A DNA stretch of 63,628 nt, taken from an uncultured Clostridia bacterium (GTDB taxonomy: Bacteria > Bacillota > Clostridia > Saccharofermentanales > Saccharofermentanaceae). A model generated the notes under the pieces. It saw only the letters and a program-made list of their open reading frames with translations. It ran no database searches and had not been told where the DNA came from. The stretch covers positions 1-63,628 of the forward strand of contig CAMVGO010000007.1 in the NCBI GenBank assembly GCA_947167045.1, in the 5' to 3' direction. Below, piece by piece: positions 17,346 to 27,046 of the stretch. Each line of letters starts with the position of its first letter. Within the stretch, counting starts at the first letter, position 1. The translations under genes and the position numbers were made by a program.

Positions 17346-17983
17346 ACGTCCTTAAGCGAAGGCAGGATGATGTCTGCCAGACTCTTCATCTCATCGTCGG
17401 GCTGAATGATATCAGGCACCATGACCGTAAAAAGTCCGGATGCCTTGCATGATCTTACCCCGTTGAATGAATCTTCAAGTCCCACGCCATCTTCAGGCTT
17501 TACGCCCAGAGCATCACAGGCAAGAAGGAATATCTCCGGATCAGGCTTAGATCTGGTTACCTGGTCTCCGCACACGCAGGTGTCGAAATACGGCAGGGCT
17601 CCGAGAGATGCCATCTGTGAAGTGACTTCCTCTCTTGTCGAAGAAGAAGCTATGGCGATCTTCATGCCGGCACTTTTCATCGAACTCAGAAGTTCTATGG
17701 TATGTGGCTTTAACGGGACTTTACCCTCCGCGGCCAGACCGTTATAGATCTCACGGAGCTCACGTTCATACCGTTCGCCCGGCTCTCCGTAGACTCTCTC
17801 AAACTCGTCTACCGTAGCCTTTTTATTCTTTCCGATAACGCTGATGCCATATGTCACGATATCAGCAAAGCCGTACTTCTCACCGATCATTTCCCAGCAC
17901 TTCAGGACTGTCCTCTCTGAATCGAGGATCAGTCCGTCCATGTCGAAGACCGCTGCTTTGAACCGTCTGTTTACGGGCTCCAT
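17321..17983 (-). CDS. HAD-superfamily hydrolase, beta-phosphoglucomutase-like
   Basis: 220 residues, ATG overlapping the carB-dapF stop (ATGA). All HAD motifs are present: the nucleophile segment FDMDGLILDSE, motif II IASSSTREEV, the Lys motif KPDPEIF and the acid motif GLEDSFNGV. The helical cap follows motif I, as in the beta-phosphoglucomutase/phosphatase subgroup. Most members are phosphatases acting on small phosphorylated metabolites. It is the last gene of the long minus-strand run and overlaps the convergent EamA gene by 25 bases. Confidence 0.9.
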   Translation of the reverse strand: MEPVNRRFKAAVFDMDGLILDSERTVLKCWEMIGEKYGFADIVTYGISVIGKNKKATVDEFERVYGEPGERYERELREIYNGLAAEGKVPLKPHTIELLSSMKSAGMKIAIASSSTREEVTSQMASLGALPYFDTCVCGDQVTRSKPDPEIFLLACDALGVKPEDGVGLEDSFNGVRSCKASGLFTVMVPDIIQPDDEMKSLADIILPSLKDVQDFLNLK

Positions 17984-20900
17984 CAGACCTCCATGGTTCC
18001 TTCAAAGACCTTGGCGCAGTTGCCTGTCATGAATACCGCATCATCCGTATATCTGATGATGAGATCGCCGCCCTTAAGGATAACCCTGATGTCTTCACCC
18101 TTCTTGCAGAAACCGTTCTCGCAGGCTGCAACTACCGTTGCGCATGCGCCTGTTCCGCATGCCATAGTCTCGCCGGAACCTCTCTCCCAGACTCTCATCT
18201 TAAGAGTATGGTCGTCGATTACTTTGACAAACTCTGTGTTAACTCTCTCAGGGAAGATGTCAGTTGCATATTCGAACTTGGGACCGATGTTATTGAGATC
18301 CATCACATCGACAAGATCCGTGAATACAACGGCGTGCGGGTTGCCCATCGAAACAGCCGTAATGTTATATTCATCGCCGTCTATATTTACCGGAACGTTA
18401 ATTGCCGTATCACCGGGGAGCGTGCACGGGATCTTGGGCGGATTGAGTTCTGCCTTGCCCATGTCGACCTTTACCCTGGCAACAACTCCGCCCAATGTCA
18501 TGAGTTCCAGAGTCTTTATGCCGCTCTTTGTCTCGATCTTCATGTGTCTCTTCTTGTGACCGCGCTCGTCATACATGTACTTTGCAACGCATCTTATCGC
18601 GTTACCGCACATCATGCCCTCCGAACCGTCGAGATTGAACATGATCATCTTGCAGTCAGCGACCTTTGAAGGAGCGATAAGAACGATGCCGTCACCGCCG
18701 ACACCGAAGTGTCTGTCACTCATGTAGACGGAGAGTGACTCAGGTGAGGATACCATGCTCTCCATACAGTCGATGTAGATGTAATCGTTGCCTGCGCCCT
18801 GCATCTTGATGAAGTTTATCTTACGGCGCTTGTCACGCATGTTGTTAATGTCAACAAGCTCTGTGTTGATCTCGGAGAAGCGGCTCATGAGAGAGTCCGC
18901 AAGAGCGTCTGCGGTATCGATGGCCGTGAGGCATGGGATGCCGAGCATGACTGCTCTTCTTCTGAGCTTGACTGAGTCTCTTGCAGGGAGTCTTCCCTTT
19001 GCGGATGTCGAGATGATGTAGTTGATCTTGCCGCTCTCGATCAGAGACATTGTGTTGTTCTCATCGGATTCGTGGATCTTCGATACGGCTGTTACTTCCA
19101 TTCCGGCCTGTCTCAGTGCCTCTGCCGTACCATGTGTCGCATAGAGCTTGAAGCCCATGATGTCGAACTTCTTCGCGATCTCGACTATCTCCATCTTGTC
19201 TGAATTTCTTACAGTGATGAATACACCGCCGCGCTTGTACATCTTATAGCCTGCCGCTACAAGGCCCTTGTACAGAGCTTCCGAGAGGTTTCTTCCGACG
19301 CCTAATACCTCACCGGTGGATTTCATCTCAGGTCCGAGCTGGGTATCAACGTCAGTAAGTTTCTCGAAGGAGAACACAGGAACCTTAACCGCCGTGTAAG
19401 GTGACTGTCTGTAGAATCCGGTGCCGTAATCCATGTCCGCAAGCTTTGTTCCGAGGCTTACTTCGATGGCAACGTCTACCATCGGGATGCCCGTAACCTT
19501 GCTCATGTAAGGAACCGTTCTTGATGCTCTCGGATTAACCTCGATTACATAGATCCTGTTGTCCTTTACAATGTACTGGATGTTTACGATACCTGTCGAC
19601 TTAAGTCCGTCGCAGAGAGCGATCGTAGTATCTGCAAGTTTCTTGTACATGTCATCGTAAATGTGCTTTGCAGGATACATCGCGATCGAGTCACCGGAGT
19701 GGATTCCCGCGCGCTCAACGTGTTCCATGAGACCCGGGATCAGGACATCCTTACCGTCGTAGATCGCGTCGACTTCGATCTCCTTGCCCTGGATGTACTT
19801 GTCGATGAGGACAGGGTTTTCGATGCCCTGTGCGAGGATGATCTTCATGTACTCGTTAACGTCCTCATCGTTAAAGGCGATGATCATGTTCTGACCGCCA
19901 AGAACGTAGGAAGGTCTTAAGAGCACAGGGTATTCGAGTGTGTTTGCAGCCTTGAGCGCTTCCTCGAGTGTGAGTACAGAGAATCCCTTAGGTCTTGCGA
20001 TCCCGAGGCGCTCCAAAAGCTCATCGAATCTCTCACGGTCTTCTGCCATGTCGATGGAATCGGCAGATGTACCGATGATGTTGATGTTATTCTCGGATAA
20101 TGTTTTCGTGAGCTTGATGGCTGTCTGGCCACCGAATGCAACAACTACACCGAACGGATTCTCCTGATGAACGATGTTCATTACATCTTCAGGTGTCAAA
20201 GGCTCGAAATAAAGTCTGTCGCCCGTATCAAAGTCTGTCGATACCGTCTCGGGGTTGTTGTTTACGATGACAACCCTGTAGCCCAATGCTCTTAATGCGT
20301 GTACGCAGTGAACCGCGGCATAGTCGAACTCGATACCCTGACCGATACGGATCGGGCCAGAACCGAATACGATTACGGTCTGCTTGTCCTTATCGCCTGC
20401 CTTCTCAAAGTCTGCTTCATTCTCGCCACCTTCCTCAGGTCTGTTGAATGTCGCATAGAAATAAGGCGTATGCGCTTCGAACTCGCCTGCGCATGTATCA
20501 ACCATCTTGAACGTAGGCTTGAGCTCATATATTACGGGCTTGCCTGTGATCCTTGCGATAGCCTTGTCTGTAAAGCCCAGTTTCTTAGCCTTTACGTATT
20601 CATCGAAAGAGATGTCTCTGCCTGAGATGTTCTTTTCGAATTCGACGAGGTTCCTGATCTTGGCAAGGAACCACATGTCGATCTTTGTCTCTTTGTTGAT
20701 CTCAGCAATATCAATGCCTCTTCTGATCGCCTCAGCTACATAGAAGAGTCTCTCGTCCGTAGGTGTTACGCAGCGCTCCATGAGGTCTTCGTCTGCGACT
20801 TCCTCCATCTTCTTGAGGTGAAGTGTGTCGGCAGAGATCTCTGCGCCTCTTACAGCCTTCATGAGAGCGCTCTCGAATGAATCGGAGATCGCCATGACTT

Positions 20901-22041
20901 CGCCCGTTGCCTTCATCTGCGTGCCGAGATTTCTCTTGGCATATACGAACTTGTCAAAAGGCCACTTCGGATACTTGACTGCAACGTAGTCCAATGCAGG
21001 CTCGAAAGCTGCATATGTGTGGCCTGTAACGGCATTTACGATCTCGTGGAGTCTGTAACCTATCGCGATCTTTGTTGCAACCTTTGCAATCGGATAACCC
21101 GTTGCCTTTGAAGCAAGCGCCGATGATCTTGAAACTCTCGGGTTAACCTCGATTACAGCATATTCGAATGAGTTCGGATTAAGCGCGAACTGGCAGTTGC
21201 AGCCACCTTCTACGCCCAATGCTTCGATAATGTTAAGCGATGCTGTTCTGAGCATCTGATACTCTTTGTCGGAGAGCGTTACCGCAGGCGCGATAACGAT
21301 GGAATCGCCCGTGTGAACGCCGACGGGGTCCAAATTCTCCATCGAGCAGACCGTGATAACGTTGCCGTCCTTATCCCTGATAACCTCGAACTCGATCTCT
21401 TTCCAGCCTGCGATTCCGCGCTCGATGAGGACCTGTGTGATAGGAGACAAAGCAAGACCGTTTCTTGCAATCTCGTGGAGCTCAGCCTCATCGTTTGCGA
21501 TACCGCCGCCTGTTCCACCTAATGTGAATGCAGGTCTTACGATTACCGGGTAACCGATCTCTTTTGCGAAATCCATGGCATCCTCAACTGTAGTTACGAC
21601 CTTTGAAGGAATGCAGGGCTGGCCGATGGATTCCATCGTATCCTTAAACATCTGACGGTCTTCAGCTTTGTCGATACACTCGGGAGATGAGCCGAGGAGC
21701 TTTACGCCGTGGGATTCAAGGAACCCTTCCTTTGCGAGCTGCATGCAGAGTGTAAGAGCTGTCTGTCCGCCAAGGCCTGAGAGGATCGAGTCAGGCTTTT
21801 CAGTCTCGATGATCCTTTTTACTGTCGTAAGTGTAAGGGGTTCGATGTAGATCTTATCTGCCATCGACTTGTCGGTCATGATGGTAGCCGGGTTTGAGTT
21901 AAGGAGTACGATCTCGATGCCGTCTTCCCTCAGTGCTCTGCAGGCCTGTGTGCCTGCGTAGTCGAATTCAGCGGCCTGTCCGATTACGATAGGACCCGAA
22001 CCGATAACAAGGACTTTACGTATTGTTTTATCGAGCGGCAT
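17983..22041 (-). CDS. carB-dapF: Fusion of carbamoyl-phosphate synthase large chain (CarB) and diaminopimelate epimerase (DapF)
   Basis: One uninterrupted frame of 1352 residues, ATG with GGAGG site. Residues 1 to about 1065 are a full-length CarB: first ATP-grasp synthetase (IGSGPIVIGQAAEFDYAG, RPAFTLGGTGGG), oligomerisation domain, second synthetase (FGSGPIRIGQGIEFDYAA, RPSYVLGGQNM) and the C-terminal allosteric domain. Residues about 1068-1352 are a full-length DapF with both catalytic cysteines (DGSEGMMCGNAIRC and GETMACGTGACATV) and the start INFIKMQGAGNDY. The junction (DINNMRDKRRK) has a Met at 18840 but no ribosome binding site before it, so separate translation of DapF is unlikely. 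CarB makes carbamoyl phosphate with CarA; DapF converts LL- to meso-diaminopimelate, the product of dapL in this window. Confidence 0.93.
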   Translation of the reverse strand: MPLDKTIRKVLVIGSGPIVIGQAAEFDYAGTQACRALREDGIEIVLLNSNPATIMTDKSMADKIYIEPLTLTTVKRIIETEKPDSILSGLGGQTALTLCMQLAKEGFLESHGVKLLGSSPECIDKAEDRQMFKDTMESIGQPCIPSKVVTTVEDAMDFAKEIGYPVIVRPAFTLGGTGGGIANDEAELHEIARNGLALSPITQVLIERGIAGWKEIEFEVIRDKDGNVITVCSMENLDPVGVHTGDSIVIAPAVTLSDKEYQMLRTASLNIIEALGVEGGCNCQFALNPNSFEYAVIEVNPRVSRSSALASKATGYPIAKVATKIAIGYRLHEIVNAVTGHTYAAFEPALDYVAVKYPKWPFDKFVYAKRNLGTQMKATGEVMAISDSFESALMKAVRGAEISADTLHLKKMEEVADEDLMERCVTPTDERLFYVAEAIRRGIDIAEINKETKIDMWFLAKIRNLVEFEKNISGRDISFDEYVKAKKLGFTDKAIARITGKPVIYELKPTFKMVDTCAGEFEAHTPYFYATFNRPEEGGENEADFEKAGDKDKQTVIVFGSGPIRIGQGIEFDYAAVHCVHALRALGYRVVIVNNNPETVSTDFDTGDRLYFEPLTPEDVMNIVHQENPFGVVVAFGGQTAIKLTKTLSENNINIIGTSADSIDMAEDRERFDELLERLGIARPKGFSVLTLEEALKAANTLEYPVLLRPSYVLGGQNMIIAFNDEDVNEYMKIILAQGIENPVLIDKYIQGKEIEVDAIYDGKDVLIPGLMEHVERAGIHSGDSIAMYPAKHIYDDMYKKLADTTIALCDGLKSTGIVNIQYIVKDNRIYVIEVNPRASRTVPYMSKVTGIPMVDVAIEVSLGTKLADMDYGTGFYRQSPYTAVKVPVFSFEKLTDVDTQLGPEMKSTGEVLGVGRNLSEALYKGLVAAGYKMYKRGGVFITVRNSDKMEIVEIAKKFDIMGFKLYATHGTAEALRQAGMEVTAVSKIHESDENNTMSLIESGKINYIISTSAKGRLPARDSVKLRRRAVMLGIPCLTAIDTADALADSLMSRFSEINTELVDINNMRDKRRKINFIKMQGAGNDYIYIDCMESMVSSPESLSVYMSDRHFGVGGDGIVLIAPSKVADCKMIMFNLDGSEGMMCGNAIRCVAKYMYDERGHKKRHMKIETKSGIKTLELMTLGGVVARVKVDMGKAELNPPKIPCTLPGDTAINVPVNIDGDEYNITAVSMGNPHAVVFTDLVDVMDLNNIGPKFEYATDIFPERVNTEFVKVIDDHTLKMRVWERGSGETMACGTGACATVVAACENGFCKKGEDIRVILKGGDLIIRYTDDAVFMTGNCAKVFEGTMEV

Positions 22042-22042
22042 A

Positions 22043-23122
22043 TTATTTCTCCTCCCTGTTTTCCATCATGCTGATAAAGTTATCGAAAAGGAATTCCGTA
22101 TCCTTGGGGCCTCCGCAGGCTTCCGGGTGGAACTGTACAGAGTAAGCGGGCTTATCAAGATACTTGATTCCTTCGTTTGTTCCGTCATTAACGTTAACGA
22201 AATATTCTTTCGCGATATCGGTATCGATCGAATTGCTCTCGACCTGATATCCGTGGTTCTGTGAAGTGATGTAGACTCTTCCCGTCTCAAGGTTCTTAAC
22301 GGGGTGGTTAGCGCCTCTGTGGCCGTACTTGAGCTTGGATGTTTTAAAGCCGTGAGCGAGTGCAAGGATCTGGTGGCCTAAGCAGATTCCCATGATGGGG
22401 ATCCCCGAATCCTTCAGGACCTTCATCGTCTCTATGGCTTTTGTATTGTCCTCAGGATCTCCGGGGCCGTTAGACAGGAAGATTCCGTCGGGCGCAAGCT
22501 CCATTACCTTTGCCGCACCGGTATCTGCGGGAAGGAGATGCACCTCGCAGGATCTTTTCGCGAGTTCTCTTGCGATATTGCTCTTGATGCCGAAGTCGAA
22601 CATTGCGACCTTGAACTTAACCTCACCCTCGGGTGATACGATCGTCTCCTCAGGTGTTGTAACCTCTTCTACGGGATCCTTGATCTTATATGCTTTGATC
22701 TCATCTAAAGTGAATTCATCCGGGCGGTCGCAGATAGCGCCGTTCATCGTACCGGATTCTCTCAGGCACTTTGTAAGAGCTCTGGTGTCGATCCCCTTAA
22801 GACCGGGAATTCCCTGTTCCTTGAGGAATGTATCGAGATCAGTCTCACATCTGAAATTGGATGGAAGCGCGCATACTTCCCTTACGATATAGCCCGATAC
22901 GTTAACCTTTGAGCTCTCCATGTCGGGAGTTATTATTCCGTAGTTGCCTATCAGGGGAAATGTCTGGACAACTGCCTGTCCTTTGTAGCTCGGATCCGTG
23001 AGTGTCTCAAGGTATGCCGTCATTGCGGTGGTGAATACTATCTCGGAAATAACGCTTCCGCCGGCGCCCATCGCCTCGCCTTCGTAAACATTGCCGTTCT
23101 CCAATACAAGATAACGTTTCAT
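22043..23122 (-). CDS. carA: Carbamoyl-phosphate synthase small chain
   Basis: 359 residues, ATG, one base before the carB-dapF start. CarA is the glutamine amidotransferase that feeds ammonia to CarB. Its N-terminal domain (VLENGNVYEGEAMGA, FTTAMTAYLETLTDPSY) is followed by a class I amidotransferase domain with the nucleophile Cys in MGICLGHQILALAHG and His/Glu in SVQFHPEACGGP. A terminator hairpin lies between thrC and this gene, so it may have its own start of transcription or depend on read-through. Confidence 0.96.
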   Translation of the reverse strand: MKRYLVLENGNVYEGEAMGAGGSVISEIVFTTAMTAYLETLTDPSYKGQAVVQTFPLIGNYGIITPDMESSKVNVSGYIVREVCALPSNFRCETDLDTFLKEQGIPGLKGIDTRALTKCLRESGTMNGAICDRPDEFTLDEIKAYKIKDPVEEVTTPEETIVSPEGEVKFKVAMFDFGIKSNIARELAKRSCEVHLLPADTGAAKVMELAPDGIFLSNGPGDPEDNTKAIETMKVLKDSGIPIMGICLGHQILALAHGFKTSKLKYGHRGANHPVKNLETGRVYITSQNHGYQVESNSIDTDIAKEYFVNVNDGTNEGIKYLDKPAYSVQFHPEACGGPKDTEFLFDNFISMMENREEK

Positions 23123-23141
23123 ATGGTCTTCCCCCTTTTAT

Positions 23142-23174
23142 AAAAAAGGCTTTTTCTTTGGAAGAAAAAGCCTT
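23142..23174 (-). terminator. Terminator hairpin between thrC and carA
   Basis: A 13-bp inverted repeat (23146-23158 with 23162-23174, three-base loop) precedes a T run on the minus strand. It lies in the 62-base gap between the thrC stop and the carA start. No alternative antiterminator fold was found, so a simple intrinsic terminator is the likeliest reading; attenuation of car expression remains possible. Confidence 0.75.
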
Positions 23175-23184
23175 GAATTGCAAA

Positions 23185-24690
23185 TCAGCCGAGCAGGATC
23201 TCGCGGACTTTTGACCCCATCTGTTCCTTCTCGATAACATCCTTATGTCTTACTTCCAGAGACGGCAGTTCGGCAATGGACTGCGGGATCTCGAGCCCGC
23301 TCTCTTCGGCAAGTTCGGCGATGATATCCGGTATAGGCTTTTCATCCGAATATCCGGCTCCCCTGAGCGCGTCCATTACGGCAGGAGCAAACTTGAACGG
23401 TGATGCCGTGGAAGCAAAAACTGTCTTGCTATCGTCACCCGATCTCGTGTGATATCTGCCGTAAATATTGAATCCGACTGCCGTGTGAGGATCGATGACA
23501 TGATCCGTGCGGTCATATACCTCGAGGATCGTCTTCGATACTCCGGTCTCATCGGCGAAGCCGCCGACGAACAGTTTCTGCAGTGACTTTAACGTATCCT
23601 TGTCAACGCTGTATTTTCCGTCTTCGCTGAGCTGTCTCATCCAGCCCGTTACCGTCTCGGGAGTTTTACCCGCGATCTCGAAAAGGAGTCTCTCGAGATT
23701 TGAAGAGATAAGGATATCCATAGAAGGCGACGTGGTCTTGAAGAATTCCCTGTTGCGGTCGTAGGTGCCGCTCGAGAAGAAGTCGCACAGGACCTTGTTG
23801 CGGTTGGAAGCGCAGATAAGCTTGTGGACCGGAATACCCATCTGCTTTGCAAACCATGCAGCAAGGATATTACCGAAGTTACCTGTCGGAACAACGATGT
23901 TGAAGGATTCGGTAAGATCCATCTTACCTTTTCTTATAAGTTCAACATAAGAATATACATAATATGCGATCTGCGGAGCGAGTCTTCCCCAGTTGATGGA
24001 GTTTGCCGAAGAGAGCATGATGTCGTGCTCGTCGAGCGTGATGGCAAATTCCATGTCGCCGAAAATCCTCTTAACGCCGGTCTGCGCATCGTCAAAACAG
24101 CCGTTGACTGCAACGACATGCGTGTTGGATCCGCCTGTCGTGGTCATCTGGAGCTTCTGTGCCTCAGATACGCCGCCTGTCGGATAGAATACGATGATCT
24201 CCGTGCCGGGAAGATCCTTGAAGCCTTCAAGAGCAGCCTTGCCCGTATCGCCTGATGTTGCCGTAAGGATGCAGATCTTCTTGTTAAGACCCGTCTTCTT
24301 AGCGGAAGCCGTCATGAGATGGGGAAGGAGCTGGAGGGCAACATCCTTAAATGCGCACGTGGGACCGTGCCAGAGCTCAAGGATGAACTCCCTGTCGTTA
24401 TATTCGTTGAGCTGAACGAGAGGAACGGGATTCTCGCCCCATTTTTCCTCCGAATAAGCCTGTCTTGTATATTCGAGAAGCTCAGCTTCCGTAAAGTCCG
24501 TAAGATACTTGGACAGAACGAAAGCGGACAGCTGGTAGAACTCCATTGTCTGCATTGCTTCAAGATCTTCTTTTGTAAGCTGCGGGATAGACTCGGGTAC
24601 AAAAAGACCTCCGTCGGGAGCGATGCCTCTTATTATCGCTTCACTTGAAGAAAACGTTCCTTCATATCCTCTTGTACTTATATAGTTCAT
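23185..24690 (-). CDS. thrC: Threonine synthase
   Basis: 501 residues, ATG overlapping the upstream stop (ATGA). ThrC is a fold-type II PLP enzyme converting O-phosphohomoserine to threonine. Typical are the N-terminal YISTRGYEG and GIAPDGGLFVPE, the PLP-lysine motif HGPTCAFKDVALQ, and the phosphate-binding ATSGDTGKAALEGF. The length fits the longer, E. coli-like class. It lies in a long gene run behind folC and a membrane protein of unknown role, and ends at a terminator. Confidence 0.95.
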   Translation of the reverse strand: MNYISTRGYEGTFSSSEAIIRGIAPDGGLFVPESIPQLTKEDLEAMQTMEFYQLSAFVLSKYLTDFTEAELLEYTRQAYSEEKWGENPVPLVQLNEYNDREFILELWHGPTCAFKDVALQLLPHLMTASAKKTGLNKKICILTATSGDTGKAALEGFKDLPGTEIIVFYPTGGVSEAQKLQMTTTGGSNTHVVAVNGCFDDAQTGVKRIFGDMEFAITLDEHDIMLSSANSINWGRLAPQIAYYVYSYVELIRKGKMDLTESFNIVVPTGNFGNILAAWFAKQMGIPVHKLICASNRNKVLCDFFSSGTYDRNREFFKTTSPSMDILISSNLERLLFEIAGKTPETVTGWMRQLSEDGKYSVDKDTLKSLQKLFVGGFADETGVSKTILEVYDRTDHVIDPHTAVGFNIYGRYHTRSGDDSKTVFASTASPFKFAPAVMDALRGAGYSDEKPIPDIIAELAEESGLEIPQSIAELPSLEVRHKDVIEKEQMGSKVREILLG

Positions 24691-25670
24691 TCTGTTTCTC
24701 CCTGAGTCTCGGATGCCGTGGTCGTCTCTGCAAGAATAGCCGCTAATTCCGTAGTGCTTTCCGTAGTCGTTTCCGTGGTCTCTGTCTCACTCTCAAATTC
24801 GATGGTATGGCTGACAGTGTCCTGGGCAGGCATACCCTCTGTGTTGATCGTTCCGTAGCTTGATTCGTAAGCGCTGACAAGTGCCGACACTTCCGGATCG
24901 TACCTGTTCCTGTGGAACTCCCTGTACAGGTACTCGAGCCTGTCCTGGGCGGCAGCTCCGGCTTCGATCTGTTTTATCAGAGGAATAATACCAAATATGA
25001 TAAGCAGCGTCACTAGTAACATTGACAGAATTACGATGCCTGCGACGACTAAACTTTTCATCTTCTCTCTCGGAGATTTTATATCCTCAATATCTATTGA
25101 ATCATCAGGCAGCTCATCGGCAACTCCGCCCGAGCGCATCATGATGTCTCTTCTCTCTTTTGCAGAGGCCATTTGAGGCGGTTCGGAACTCTTCTGGGCC
25201 TTCGTCAGGATCGGTGCCTGGAAGTTAGCGCGGGCCGCAGGCGACGAACCTGATGCCATCTGGGCATTCTTCAGTTTTCCGGCAATATCTGCAGGCGGAA
25301 GGTCTTCCGGAGGATTCTTTATATCCTCCCTGACCATCCTCAGCGCCTCCTGGGCAATGGTCAGATACTGTTCAGTACCGAGGACTCCCTGAATGGCAAA
25401 TGCCAGACTGCCCTCAGCCCTTTTGAACTGACCTTCCCTCGCAAGACAGAGTCCGAATATCAGTGCCGGATCTCCCCATTTCTGATATTGGGAGATCAAC
25501 GGTTTTAAGAATATCTGAGCAACGTCAGTGCCGTCGCCCTGACTGTTCTGCAAAGCCCTGTTGTACTGGCGGACTATACGGGCTTTCTCTTCATTGCTGA
25601 CATCGAAAAGAATGAGACTCGATTCATTGATAGGTTGTATCATCATGCATAAGCTCAGATAGTCGTGCAT
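24687..25670 (-). CDS. Single-pass membrane protein of unknown function with Thr/Glu-rich outer tail
   Basis: 327 residues. The ATG at 25670 has AAAGG at 9 bases and overlaps the folC end by 16 bases. I do not recognise a family. Residues 20-115 are helical and resemble TPR-type repeats (WGDPALIFGLCLAREGQFKRAEGSLAFA), followed by a disordered stretch and one TM helix (about 207-232). The C-terminal 95 residues, probably outside, end in a Thr/Glu/Ser-rich tail (ETTETTTESTTE). The 3-prime end overlaps thrC. A similar Thr-rich outer spacer occurs in the pseudo-PP2C protein. Confidence 0.7.
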   Translation of the reverse strand: MHDYLSLCMMIQPINESSLILFDVSNEEKARIVRQYNRALQNSQGDGTDVAQIFLKPLISQYQKWGDPALIFGLCLAREGQFKRAEGSLAFAIQGVLGTEQYLTIAQEALRMVREDIKNPPEDLPPADIAGKLKNAQMASGSSPAARANFQAPILTKAQKSSEPPQMASAKERRDIMMRSGGVADELPDDSIDIEDIKSPREKMKSLVVAGIVILSMLLVTLLIIFGIIPLIKQIEAGAAAQDRLEYLYREFHRNRYDPEVSALVSAYESSYGTINTEGMPAQDTVSHTIEFESETETTETTTESTTELAAILAETTTASETQGETE

Positions 25671-27046
25671 TTAATCAATCCTTTCAATTCGGCCCTTATC
25701 TGACCCGTAAGATAGAGCGATCCCGTGGCAAGAAGGATCATCCCGTCTTCAACGCATTTTGAATAAGCAAGCCTTGTTCCTTCAACGGGATCAGGGCATA
25801 CCTCCAAATTGTCGCTGATATTATACACATAATTGATTTTCTGTGCGAGAACATCGGCAGGTTCGCTCCTGGGGTTATCAGGGGTCACCGCAACGGCGCT
25901 CTTTATGTTCAGACCGCACGTTTTATAGGCTTCGAGAACACCTGCTATCTCCTTGTCGGCCATCGCGCCCATGAGAAGTCTTACAGGTTTGCCTCTGAGT
26001 CTGCCTCCCAGGATATCGTTCATGGTCTCGCCAAGACTCATGGCGCCCTGCGGATTATGACCGCCGTCCAGTATCACGGCAGGCTCAAGGCTCATTATCT
26101 CCGCCCTGCTCTTCCATCTGGCAAGCGCGATCCCCTCCCTTATGGCTTCAGATGAGACTCCGCACTTCTTCGCCGCTTCAATGGCCGTGATCGCATTTCC
26201 TATCTGATGCCTGCCGTTAAGAGCCGTTCTGTAGATGGTGCCCTCATATGCAAATTCCATGTGGCCGTCTTCGGTAAAACGCGCGCTGTCAAAGGCTTCT
26301 CTGCTGCCCGCAAAAGACAGCGGTATGCCTTTCTCTTCTGCTTTTGAGATCAGGGTCGCCCTTACATCCTGCTTCATCTCTTCTGGCAGGAGCATGAGAT
26401 CCGGATCAAAACACACCGCAGGCGAACCTTCCTTGAAGATGCCTGCCTTTTCGCCCGTTATCTCAGAGATCGTATTGCCCAGAACTCCCGTGTGATCAAG
26501 GCCCATTGCGGTAATGACCGTCACCAGGGGATCTTTTATGATATTCGTTGAATCAAGCCTGCCGCCAAGTCCTACTTCAAGGACCGCCACATCGATCTTC
26601 TTCTCCGCGAAATACAGAAAGCAGATGGCCGTGATAAGTTCAAACTCCGTAGGCTCATCACACATGCCTCCGGCGATCATTTTCTCCCTGGCTTCTTTTA
26701 CCCGGGCCGAATACTTTTCGAGATCTACGGAAGATATCTCTCCGTATGAATCGTCGGCTATGTATTTATCCAATCCGGCTTTTCCGTCGATTATCCTGAT
26801 ACGCTCAGAGAACCTCTCAAGATAAGGCGATGTGAAAACACCGACCGTCTTATCTGAAGCCGCCATTATCGATGAAATGAATGTCGCAACGGAACCCTTG
26901 CCATTTGTTCCCGCAATATGGACAGACTTAAAAGTGTCCTGGGGATTGCCGAGAAAGTCCATCAAAGCGGTTATCCGCTCAAGGCCGGGTTTGATGCCGA
27001 ATTTCAAAGCTCCTTTCAAAAGGTCAGGCACCTTTGATTCAGGCAT
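25655..27046 (-). CDS. folC: Bifunctional folylpolyglutamate / dihydrofolate synthase
   Basis: 463 residues from the ATG at 27046 (MPESKVPDLLKGALKFG), which has AAAGGAAG 8 bases upstream and overlaps the end of the gtrA-like gene; an in-frame ATG at 27100 is inside that gene. FolC adds glutamate to folates. The Mur-ligase-type P-loop VHIAGTNGKGSVATFIS, GLGGRLDSTNII, TAMGLDHTGVLG and DGGHNPQGA are all present. Length is slightly above the usual 420-440. Confidence 0.93.
   Translation of the reverse strand: MPESKVPDLLKGALKFGIKPGLERITALMDFLGNPQDTFKSVHIAGTNGKGSVATFISSIMAASDKTVGVFTSPYLERFSERIRIIDGKAGLDKYIADDSYGEISSVDLEKYSARVKEAREKMIAGGMCDEPTEFELITAICFLYFAEKKIDVAVLEVGLGGRLDSTNIIKDPLVTVITAMGLDHTGVLGNTISEITGEKAGIFKEGSPAVCFDPDLMLLPEEMKQDVRATLISKAEEKGIPLSFAGSREAFDSARFTEDGHMEFAYEGTIYRTALNGRHQIGNAITAIEAAKKCGVSSEAIREGIALARWKSRAEIMSLEPAVILDGGHNPQGAMSLGETMNDILGGRLRGKPVRLLMGAMADKEIAGVLEAYKTCGLNIKSAVAVTPDNPRSEPADVLAQKINYVYNISDNLEVCPDPVEGTRLAYSKCVEDGMILLATGSLYLTGQIRAELKGLIKCTTI

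Noticed and set aside
23142..23174. T-box or pyrimidine attenuator before carA
   Set aside because: The gap is only 62 bases, with a plain terminator and no competing fold or T-box sequence.
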